From: Streptomyces sp. NRRL F-5123
GTDB taxonomy: Bacteria; Actinomycetota; Actinomycetes; Streptomycetales; Streptomycetaceae
Length of the DNA: 64,000 nucleotides
Direction of reading: 5' to 3'
Assembly: GCF_000721495.1 (NCBI RefSeq)
Contig: NZ_JOHY01000007.1
Span: forward strand, 124,001-188,000
How positions within the stretch are numbered: the stretch's first letter is position 1; every line of letters starts with the position of its first letter. Shown here piece after piece: positions 37,828 through 45,837 of the stretch. The notes beneath the pieces are model-generated. The model saw only the letters and a program-made list of their open reading frames with translations. It searched no databases and was not told where the DNA came from. Position numbers and translations under genes: made by a program.

Positions 37828-38706
37828 ATGACCGCCACGTCCACCGCCGACCTCGTCACCGCCGCACGGGCCGCGGGCCGCGGTGTCGCCGCCTTCAACG
37901 TGATCACTCTGGAGCACGCCGAGGCCATTGCCGCCGCAGCGGAGGGCGCCGGTCTGCCGGTCGTCCTCCAGGTGAGCGAGAACGCGGTGGCCTTCCACGG
38001 CGGGCGCGCCGCCCCCTTGCTCGCCGCGGCCGTCCGCCTCGCCGAGGCGGCGGCCGTGCCCGTGGCCGTTCACCTGGACCATGTCACCGACGAGGACCTG
38101 GTACGCGCGGGCGCCGCCGCCGGAGTCACCTCCGTCATGTACGACGCCTCGACCCTGCCCTACGAAGAGAACGTCCGCGCCACCGCCCGCGTCGCCGCCT
38201 GGGCGCACGCCCGGGGGCTGTGGATCGAGGCCGAACTCGGCGCGGTCGGCGGCAAGGACGGCGCCCACGCACCCGGCGTGCGCACCGACCCGGACGAGGC
38301 CGCCGCCTTCACCGCGGCCACCGGGGTGGACGCGCTCGCCGTCGCCGTGGGCAGCTCGCACGCCATGACCGCACGCACCGCACGCCTCGACCACGTCCTG
38401 ATCGCCCGGCTGCGGGCGGCCGTCAGCGTGCCGCTGGTACTGCACGGCTCCTCCGGTGTGCCCGACGAAGAACTCCACCGGGCCGTTGTCTCCGGCATGG
38501 TGAAGGTCAACATAGGCACCGCTCTGAACGTCGCCTTCACCTCGGCAGTCCGCGACCACCTCGACGCCTACCCGGCCGTGGTCGACCCGCGCCGCTATCT
38601 GCGCCCGGCCAGGGACGCGATGACCGCCACCGCCCAGCACCTCCTCCGGATCGTCTCCCGCGCCGCGCCCCCCTCCCCCTCCGATGGCTCCGCCCTCACC
38701 TCCTGA
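37828..38706 (+). CDS. Class II ketose-bisphosphate aldolase (GatY/KbaY-like)
   Basis: This 292-residue enzyme has class II zinc-aldolase motifs in order: FNVITLEHAEAI, the Asp/His of VAVHLDHVTDEDLV, YDASTLPYEENV, the Glu of WIEAELGAVGGKDGA, VAVGSSHAM, LVLHGSSGVPDEEL and GMVKVNIGTALN. It cleaves a ketose bisphosphate (tagatose- or fructose-1,6-bisphosphate) into dihydroxyacetone phosphate and an aldehyde. With the SIS protein upstream it fits an N-acetylgalactosamine- or galactosamine-like route, but no kinase or transporter is adjacent. Confidence 0.88.
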   Translation: MTATSTADLVTAARAAGRGVAAFNVITLEHAEAIAAAAEGAGLPVVLQVSENAVAFHGGRAAPLLAAAVRLAEAAAVPVAVHLDHVTDEDLVRAGAAAGVTSVMYDASTLPYEENVRATARVAAWAHARGLWIEAELGAVGGKDGAHAPGVRTDPDEAAAFTAATGVDALAVAVGSSHAMTARTARLDHVLIARLRAAVSVPLVLHGSSGVPDEELHRAVVSGMVKVNIGTALNVAFTSAVRDHLDAYPAVVDPRRYLRPARDAMTATAQHLLRIVSRAAPPSPSDGSALTS

Positions 38707-38852
38707 CACCCTGCCCGCCGCTCGCGACATTTGTCACCGTTACGCGGGTTCCGTGTCACAGGTGATCGACAGGCCCACGCGGCTTCCCTACCGGCGCCGT
38801 TGACCCGGCGAGTGTGCTGACGGACAGTCATCCCCGCTCGGGAGGAAGCGAT

Positions 38853-39044
38853 ATGCCGGACCGGACCTTGTGGTCGTACGCGGACATCGCGACGTACATC
38901 CGCGTGCAGGTCGACACCGTGCGTTCCTACCGCAAGCACGGGCACCTCCCGGATCCTGACCGTGTGGAGGGCGGCAAACCGTACTGGTACGCGGACACCA
39001 TCCGGGCCTGGAGTGCCCGGCGGCCGCGGAACCGCGGCCGCTAG
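38853..39044 (+). CDS. Small AlpA/MerR-like helix-turn-helix protein
   Basis: This 63-residue basic protein starts at ATG 38853 behind GGGAGGAAG. LWSYADIATYIRVQVDTVRSY is a winged helix-turn-helix of the excisionase/AlpA type, followed by the wing GGKPYWYADTIRAW and a basic tail ARRPRNRGR. Such proteins often bend DNA or act as small regulators. No phage or integrase genes flank it, so it may be a free-standing regulator. It is convergent with the MMPL gene, 13 bases away. Confidence 0.75.
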   Translation: MPDRTLWSYADIATYIRVQVDTVRSYRKHGHLPDPDRVEGGKPYWYADTIRAWSARRPRNRGR

Positions 39045-39057
39045 GCACCGGGCGACC

Positions 39058-41295
39058 TCAGCTCCTTCCCGCCGGCTCGGGGTCCCGCCGCTCGCCGGGG
39101 CGCGGGGCCTGGTCGTCCTCCCCGCCGTGGGCCGCGTCCCCGCCCTCGGATATGCCGAACCGCTCGTGGAAGCGGCGCAGGACGGGCGGCGCCCACCAGG
39201 TCGCCCGCCCGGTCACCCGCATCACGGCCGGCACCAGCAGCGTGCGTATCACCATCGCGTCCATCAGCACCGCCAGCGCGATGCCCAGCCCCAGCATCTT
39301 GGTGTTGGCGACCCGGGACATGCCGACCCCCACCATCACCACGGCCAGGATGACGGCGGCGGCAGTGATCAGCCCGCCCGTCCGCCGCAGGCCGAAGACG
39401 ATGGACGACTGGTGGTCGCCGGTCCGGTCGTACTCCTCCTTGATCCGGGAGAGCAGGAACACCCCGTAATCCATGGACAGTCCGAACGCGACGCAGAACA
39501 TCAGCACCGGCAGGCTGGTCTCGATACTGCCCGTCGAGGTGAAGCCCAGCAGTCCGGACAGATGGCCGTCCTGGAAGACCCAGACCACCGCGCCGAACAT
39601 CGCCGTGAGGCTGAGCGCGTTGAGCAGCACCGCTTGCACCGGCACGATCACGCTGCCGGTCAGCAGGAACACCAGCAGCAGGGTGACCACACCGACGATG
39701 GCCGCCGCCCAGGGCAGTCGCTGCGCTATGGCGTGCTTGCTGTCCACGAGCACCGCCGACTGGCCCGTGACCGAAGCCCGGAAGTCCGTCCGCACACCGC
39801 GGATCTCCCCCACCAGGCGCTGCGGGCCGGAGTCCACCGCGGCCCCCTTGGGCACCACCGTCAGATAGGCGGTGTCGGCTTCCTTGCCGACAACCGGCCC
39901 CTCCACCCGGACCACTCCCGGCAGACCGGCGACGCGGGCGCGGTAATCCGCCAGCGCGGTGGGATCGGCGCCCTCGGCGAGTACGGTGATCGCTCCCACC
40001 GGGCTCCCGCTGTAGTCCTGCCGGAGGTGCTGCTGCACGACGTGCGATTCGGCCCCCGACGGCAACTGCCGGTCGTCGGCTGATCCGAACTGCACGCGCA
40101 GGAAGGGCAGTCCGAGCAGCAGCAGCGCCGCCACCGCGGCCACCGCGAAAGCAGGCGCCCGGCGCATCACCACCCGGGCCAGCGCGGCATAGCGGGCGCC
40201 CGGCTCGGCCGCCGCCTCCCCCGCACGCGACCGGCGTCGCAACAGCCGCCTCATGTCCAGCGCGTTGACCCGCTCGCCCAGCAGCATCAGGGCGGCGGGC
40301 AGCACGATGAGTGCCGCCGCCGCGGCGAGCAGCACCACGGCCACCCCCGCGTAGGCGAAGGAGCGCAGGAAATACTGCGGGAAGACCAGCATCGCCGAGA
40401 GCGCGGCCGCCACCGTGAGCGCCGAGAAGAGCACCGTGCGGCCGGCCGTCCGCAGGGTCGTCGCCACCGCGCGCCGCGGGACTGCGCCGGCGGACAGCTC
40501 CTCGCGGAAGCGGCGGACGATGAACAGCGAGTAGTCGATGGCCAGTCCGAGGCCCAGGGCGGTGGTCAGGTTCTCGGCGAAGACCGAGACGTCGGTGAAT
40601 CCGGTGATGCCACGCAGCACCGCGCTCGTGCCCAGGATCGCGATGATGCCGATGCCCAGTGGGAGCAGCGCGGCGACGGCGCTGCCGAAGACCATGACGA
40701 GGAGCACCAGCGTGATCGGCAGCGCGATCATCTCCGCGCGCAGCAGATCCTGCTGGATCGTCGTCTGCATCTCGTGCAGCACCTCCGCGGTGCCGCCGAC
40801 CGTCACGCTCACGGGGCCGTGCGGGCCGCGGAAGGCGGGCGCGATGCGTTTGACCTCGGTGGCCACGGCGTCGTCGTCCCCCCGCAGCCGGGCGGCGATC
40901 ATCGCGGAGCTGCCGTCCTCGGCGCGCAGCACCGGTGCGCGGGTGTCCCAGTACGAGCTGACGCCGGAGACGTCGGGGTCGGCGGCGAGCCGGGCGGCGA
41001 GCCGACGCCCTTCGGCCGCGACACCCGGGTTGTCCGGGCCGGCACCCCGGGTGTCGACCAGCAGCACCAGGTTGGGCTGGGAGTCGGGGAAGTGCTCGGC
41101 GAGCGCCTTCGTGGCGTACGACGACTGGGACTCGGGGGCCTCGAAGCCGCCGCTGGACAGCCGCTCCCCGACCCCGCTGCCCGCCACGACGGCGAGCGCG
41201 GTGAAGAACAGCGCAAGCAGCAGGGTCAGCCGCGGTCTGGCGGTCACGACCCGTGTCCAGCCACCGACCGCACCCGCATGGTTGACATCAGCCAT
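39058..41295 (-). CDS. MMPL-family (RND) transporter
   Basis: This 745-residue inner-membrane exporter shows the duplicated RND layout: helix 1 (about residues 22-45), an extracytoplasmic loop to about 165, a helix cluster (about 170-345), a second loop and a second helix cluster (about 510-700). LGLAIDYSLFIVRRFREE and FGLSMDYGVFLLSRIKEEYD are the repeated helix-4 motifs, each with the proton-relay Asp. MMPL proteins export lipids or drugs. ATG 41295 is chosen over the upstream in-frame ATG at 41340, which lies inside the palindromic operator. The divergent TetR gene is the evident regulator. Confidence 0.88.
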   Translation of the reverse strand: MADVNHAGAVGGWTRVVTARPRLTLLLALFFTALAVVAGSGVGERLSSGGFEAPESQSSYATKALAEHFPDSQPNLVLLVDTRGAGPDNPGVAAEGRRLAARLAADPDVSGVSSYWDTRAPVLRAEDGSSAMIAARLRGDDDAVATEVKRIAPAFRGPHGPVSVTVGGTAEVLHEMQTTIQQDLLRAEMIALPITLVLLVMVFGSAVAALLPLGIGIIAILGTSAVLRGITGFTDVSVFAENLTTALGLGLAIDYSLFIVRRFREELSAGAVPRRAVATTLRTAGRTVLFSALTVAAALSAMLVFPQYFLRSFAYAGVAVVLLAAAAALIVLPAALMLLGERVNALDMRRLLRRRSRAGEAAAEPGARYAALARVVMRRAPAFAVAAVAALLLLGLPFLRVQFGSADDRQLPSGAESHVVQQHLRQDYSGSPVGAITVLAEGADPTALADYRARVAGLPGVVRVEGPVVGKEADTAYLTVVPKGAAVDSGPQRLVGEIRGVRTDFRASVTGQSAVLVDSKHAIAQRLPWAAAIVGVVTLLLVFLLTGSVIVPVQAVLLNALSLTAMFGAVVWVFQDGHLSGLLGFTSTGSIETSLPVLMFCVAFGLSMDYGVFLLSRIKEEYDRTGDHQSSIVFGLRRTGGLITAAAVILAVVMVGVGMSRVANTKMLGLGIALAVLMDAMVIRTLLVPAVMRVTGRATWWAPPVLRRFHERFGISEGGDAAHGGEDDQAPRPGERRDPEPAGRS

Positions 41296-41332
41296 GGCAG
41301 AGGTGTCCTCTCCCCCTAGAACGACTAGAATC

Positions 41333-41390
41333 ACAAACACGAATGATCACTCGCATTCTCAGAATGCGAGTGATAGCTCGTGTTTGTCAA
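41333..41390. promoter_or_regulatory. 55-bp palindromic operator and MMPL promoter
   Basis: 41333-41387 is an inverted repeat centred on base 41360: 24 of 27 positions on each side are complementary, and the inner 14-mer ATCACTCGCATTCT is perfect. On the minus strand, TTGACA (41390-41385) and CATTCT (41366-41361) form a near-consensus promoter, spacer 18, that overlaps it. A TetR dimer or two dimers bound here would block the MMPL gene and its own promoter. Confidence 0.78.
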
Positions 41391-41409
41391 TCCCCCTCTG
41401 GGAGTACAC

Positions 41410-42234
41410 GTGTCCGAGGCGGACGAGAAACCGAAACGGCGGCAGGCACGCGGCGAGCGCCGGGTCGCGCAGTTGCTGAAGGCTGCCGCCGGCGTGTTCT
41501 GCACGGTCGGCTACACGGCGTCGAGCACCAACGCCATCGCGCGGGCGGCGGGCGTGTCACCCGGCACGCTCTACCAGTTCTTCCCGAACAAGGAGGCCAT
41601 CGCCGTCGAGCTGGGAAGCCGGCTGATCGGGGAGATGGAGGAGACCCACGGACGGGTCTTCACCGCGGAGAACGCCCGCCTCCCGCTCGACCGGCTGGTG
41701 GAGGCGGTGGCGGACCCCTTCATCGAGTTCAACTGCGCCAACCCCGCGTTCTTCTCGCTCATCAAGGGCTCCGACACGCCGGGCCGGATAGCGGAGGAGC
41801 ACGACACGCTGCACGCCACGCTGCTCGACCGGGTGGCCTGGGTGCTGGCGCTGCGCCGCCCGTCGCTGCCGCCCACCGAGCGCACCGTGATCGCCCAGAT
41901 GAGCTTCGCGATGTTCAAGGCCGGCCTCGAACTCATCCTGCTGACCGAGGACGACGCCGCGCGCACGGCGTACGCCAGGGAGCTGAAGAGCATGCTCTAC
42001 CGCTACCTCGGGCCCCACGTGGGCACGGGTCCGGTCGAGATCGGGGAGGAGGAGAAGGCCGCCGCGCGGTCCTCGCTGGCCGCGGGGGGTGCCCTCTGGT
42101 TCGACGGTTCGCCGCAGGACATCACGTACCGCCCGGCGTCGGGCACCGGCACCGGCACCGGCACCGGCACCGGCGCGGAGGACCGCACGGCGCCGGAGGT
42201 GGTTACTCCCCCCGGCCTGCCGACGGGCAGCTGA
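41410..42234 (+). CDS. TetR-family transcriptional repressor
   Basis: This 274-residue regulator starts at GTG 41410 behind GGGAG; an earlier GTG at 41380 lies inside the operator. The TetR helix-turn-helix is SSTNAIARAAGVSPGTLYQFF (about residues 38-58), followed by PNKEAIAVEL. The rest is helical ligand-binding domain. The tail of about 60 residues is unusual and includes a (GT)n run from a hexamer repeat. It is divergent from the MMPL exporter and probably represses it until an exported compound binds. Its last 32 bases overlap the end of the convergent DedA gene. Confidence 0.87.
   Translation: MSEADEKPKRRQARGERRVAQLLKAAAGVFCTVGYTASSTNAIARAAGVSPGTLYQFFPNKEAIAVELGSRLIGEMEETHGRVFTAENARLPLDRLVEAVADPFIEFNCANPAFFSLIKGSDTPGRIAEEHDTLHATLLDRVAWVLALRRPSLPPTERTVIAQMSFAMFKAGLELILLTEDDAARTAYARELKSMLYRYLGPHVGTGPVEIGEEEKAAARSSLAAGGALWFDGSPQDITYRPASGTGTGTGTGTGAEDRTAPEVVTPPGLPTGS
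42142..42171 (+). repeat. Five tandem GGCACC hexamers
   Basis: Five perfect copies of GGCACC encode alternating Gly-Thr near the C-terminus of the TetR protein. Copy-number change would add or remove two residues per unit without a frameshift. Confidence 0.9.
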
Positions 42235-43012
42235 ACGTCCCGTCGCGGCCGTCCCGCGGCCCCGGCGGCGGTCCGGCCCTTCCGGCACCCTCGCCGGAAG
42301 GACCGGAGGGCCTGGACGGGCCGGGGACCGTGCGGCTCTCGCCGGCCACGGAAGCGGCGATCACGGCCGAGGGCCGAGGCGCGCCGCCCGTCTGACGGCG
42401 CTCCGCGGCCCGTGAGAGCCACTGCGCGCCCGTGCCGAGGGCGGCGACGAGCAGGGAGATCCCGAGGCCCAGGGAGAGGGCGTAGAAGGAGTTGGAGGCG
42501 GCCTCACCGCTGACGTAGCCGGCCCCGACCGAGTACGAGGCCCAGACCGACTCGGCCACGCCCGCACCGACCGCGTAGCGGCGCACCGGATAGCGCATGA
42601 TCCCCGCCGCCAGGCCGCCGATCACCCGGCCGCTGGGCAGGAAGCGCACGCCGATCACGAACGGGACGCCGTGCCGCTGTATGCGCAGCGCGGCCCACTT
42701 CAGCAGTGCCTCGCGGCGCGGCCTGCGGTGCATCCGCTCCAGCACCCGGCCGCTGAGCGCGCGCCCGGTCCGATGCATCGCGAGGTCGCCGAGCACCGCG
42801 CTGGCGGCGACCACGAGCAGCACGAGGGCGAGGTTCAGATGGCCTTCCGCGGCCATCACGCCGCCCGTCACGAGGAGTACGGAGTTGGGCACCAGCGGCG
42901 GAGCCGTGGTCGCGGCCAGTATCGCGTACGCCCAGATGACGTGGCCGCCCCTCAGGAACTCGGCGAGTCCGGAGGTGAAGTCAAGTGACGACACACTCAG
43001 TGCAACGTCCAT
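42203..43012 (-). CDS. DedA-family membrane protein
   Basis: This 269-residue protein has about five hydrophobic segments. The DedA/SNARE-associated signature is present: a LLVTGGVMAAEGHLN helix-loop, then FVIGVRFLPSGRVIGGLAAGIMRYPVRRY, whose arginine/glycine pattern is the family core. DedA proteins are proposed lipid flippases or proton-dependent transporters. The C-terminal about 60 residues are Pro/Gly/Arg-rich and unlike the family. ATG 43012 is used. The gene end overlaps the TetR gene end by 32 bases. Confidence 0.84.
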   Translation of the reverse strand: MDVALSVSSLDFTSGLAEFLRGGHVIWAYAILAATTAPPLVPNSVLLVTGGVMAAEGHLNLALVLLVVAASAVLGDLAMHRTGRALSGRVLERMHRRPRREALLKWAALRIQRHGVPFVIGVRFLPSGRVIGGLAAGIMRYPVRRYAVGAGVAESVWASYSVGAGYVSGEAASNSFYALSLGLGISLLVAALGTGAQWLSRAAERRQTGGAPRPSAVIAASVAGESRTVPGPSRPSGPSGEGAGRAGPPPGPRDGRDGTFSCPSAGRGE

Positions 43013-43192
43013 CCCACCGCCCCTCTTCCCCGTCCCCTCACTCAACGCTGACAGCGCGGGGCGGGGTCGGCAAGCGCATTGGCCGCGCTCGGTCCGATTC
43101 CCAGGGAAGCTCATCCTGAGGGTCCAGCCTCGGTACTCCTCAGGTAGTACGTCGCCGCACGGGAGTTGCTGCGGCGGGTGCAGCCGGGCCGT

Positions 43193-43942
43193 TCAGCGGC
43201 CGAGCAGTTCGCCTCCGTTGACCTGGAGGATCTCGCCGGTGATGAATCCGGCCTCGGGGGAGGCGAGGAAGAGCACGGCCGAGGCGACGTCCGCAGGGCG
43301 GCCGACCCGGCCGACCAGGGTCCGACCGGCGCGGCGCGTCAGCTCGGCGTCGTTGAGCCGCGAGCCGAAGAACTCGGTGCCGGCGACCGTGCCCGGCGCC
43401 ACGATGTTGCAGGTCACACCCTGCGGGCCGAGCTGGGCGGCGAGGGAGTGGTTCCACGCGTGCAGGGCGGCCTTGGAGGCCCCGTAGGAGCCGCCGCCGC
43501 GCAGCGCGGCCACCGACGTCACCGTGACCACCCGGCCGCTGTCGGTGGTGAGGCGGTCCCGCAGCGACTCGGTGAGAAGGACGGCGGTGAGCACGTTGCG
43601 TTCGAAGTCGCCGCGCCAGCGGGCCAGCACGCCGTGCGGCCCGGCACCGACGGCCAGCTCCCGGCTGCCGGCGTTGTTGACCAGCACGTCCACCCGCTCG
43701 GGCAGGTGCGCCAGCGCCGCCTCGACGTCGTCGGGGTCCGCGAGGTCGCAGACCACGGGGGTGATGTCCAGGCCGCGTTCGGCCCGGATCTCCTCGACCG
43801 CGGCGTGCAGGACCTCCCGGCGGCGACCGACGATCGTGACCTGGTGGCCCTCCTCGGCGAAACGCACCGAAACGGCCCGCCCGATGCCCGTACCGCCCCC
43901 GGTCACCACGATGTTGCGCACCGCTGCCGCGCTCTGTGCCAT
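43193..43942 (-). CDS. Short-chain dehydrogenase/reductase
   Basis: This 249-residue classical SDR has cofactor loop VVTGGGTGIGRAVS, NNAGSRE, the catalytic Ser in VTVTSVAALRGG and YGASKAALHAW (YxxxK). It uses NAD(P)H to oxidise or reduce an alcohol/ketone; the substrate is unknown. The basic residue pattern after the first loop (GRRREV) favours NADP. ATG 43942 has GGAG at 5-6 bases upstream. It stands alone, with RNA candidates beyond its promoter region. Confidence 0.88.
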   Translation of the reverse strand: MAQSAAAVRNIVVTGGGTGIGRAVSVRFAEEGHQVTIVGRRREVLHAAVEEIRAERGLDITPVVCDLADPDDVEAALAHLPERVDVLVNNAGSRELAVGAGPHGVLARWRGDFERNVLTAVLLTESLRDRLTTDSGRVVTVTSVAALRGGGSYGASKAALHAWNHSLAAQLGPQGVTCNIVAPGTVAGTEFFGSRLNDAELTRRAGRTLVGRVGRPADVASAVLFLASPEAGFITGEILQVNGGELLGR

Positions 43943-44074
43943 GAACTCCGCCCCTCCAGGAGAGACAGCACGGTACGGGATGCCCGCGAAGCGGACGCGA
44001 GCGGGGTAGCCTGCGAAAACAGCCTTCTCGGAGAGACATAGATCACACGGCGGAGAACGTAACCATTACAGTGG

Positions 44075-44102
44075 TTGGCGGGTCTTATGTCTTGAGTACC
44101 GT
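44075..44102 (+). promoter_or_regulatory. Candidate promoter of the plus-strand small RNA
   Basis: TTGGCG (44075-44080) and TACCGT (44097-44102) are 16 bases apart, pointing toward the hairpin cluster and terminator at 44133-44215. By eye only. Confidence 0.35.
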
Positions 44103-44108
44103 GTTCCC

Positions 44109-44215
44109 GGCGGAACCGGTAAGGGGGCTGTAGGTCGGACTGTCTTGGGGGACGGTCCGGAACGCGTCGCCGGGGCGACGCCCGGGGAGCTTGAGCGGCC
44201 CTCCCGGGCCGTTTT
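44109..44215 (+). ncRNA. Candidate structured small RNA with intrinsic terminator
   Basis: Three hairpins follow one another with no open frame of coding character. GGACTGTC-TTGGGG-GACGGTCC (about 44137-44158) pairs fully only when read as plus-strand RNA, because a G-U becomes C-A on the other strand. Next come GCGTCG-CCGGGG-CGACGC (about 44164-44181) and CGGCCC-TCCC-GGGCCG followed by TTTT (44196-44215). The T-tract fixes the plus orientation. No plus-strand gene ends here, so the terminator needs another transcript. The 5' end is a guess from the promoter. Confidence 0.5.
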
Positions 44216-44244
44216 CGTCCCGGCAACGGCGCACAGCCGCCGAC

Positions 44245-44337
44245 AAAACGCCCGGTCGGACCCGTGGGGGGATCCGTTCCGGGGAACGGGAGCGCCCCGT
44301 GCCGGACCCGTGGGGGGATCCTGCGCGGGGCGCTTCC
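44245..44337 (-). ncRNA. 6C-type small RNA
   Basis: On the minus strand the 18-mer GGATCC-CCCCAC-GGGTCC occurs twice (44321-44304 and 44275-44258). Each forms a 6-bp hairpin with a run of six cytosines reaching into the loop. The first is enclosed by an outer stem GGAAGCGCCCC (44337-44327) with GGGGCGCTCCC (44298-44288). Two C-rich hairpins, the first with a longer interrupted stem, are the definition of the actinobacterial 6C RNA. TTTT at 44248-44245 follows the second. The function of 6C RNA is not settled; links to sporulation and growth have been suggested. Confidence 0.7.
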
Positions 44338-44368
44338 TTGTACTGCTTCCGTCCCGCCGGGAGCGGGT

Positions 44369-44407
44369 GCGCGCCCGGACGACGCAGAGGCGTCCGCCCG
44401 GGCGCGC
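44369..44407 (-). terminator. Citrate synthase terminator
   Basis: An imperfect inverted repeat (44369-44385 with 44390-44407) rich in GC, ending 15 bases beyond the citrate synthase stop. No T-tract. Confidence 0.55.
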
Positions 44408-44422
44408 GGGTGACGCCGAGCG

Positions 44423-45712
<1,290 letters not shown>

Positions 45713-45818
45713 GTCATTCCCTCACCGACGGTTTTGCCTCTTCTTCGAGGTGCCCTGACTACGTCCACTGTCCCCCATTTGGCACTGGCGCGTGCACTCG
45801 GGGTCGGCCATCGGGCCG

Positions 45819-45837
45819 AAAAGTGGCACGGAGTGCC
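45819..45837 (-). terminator. Short hairpin at the recD2 stop codon
   Basis: On the minus strand GGCAC-TCC-GTGCC (45837-45825) overlaps the last base of the stop codon and is followed by ACTTTT. The stem is only 5 bp, so it is weak. Confidence 0.4.

Noticed and set aside
38853..39044. Small AlpA-like protein as an excisionase of an integrative element
   Set aside because: No recombinase, attachment repeat or plasmid gene is nearby. It is kept only as a small regulator.
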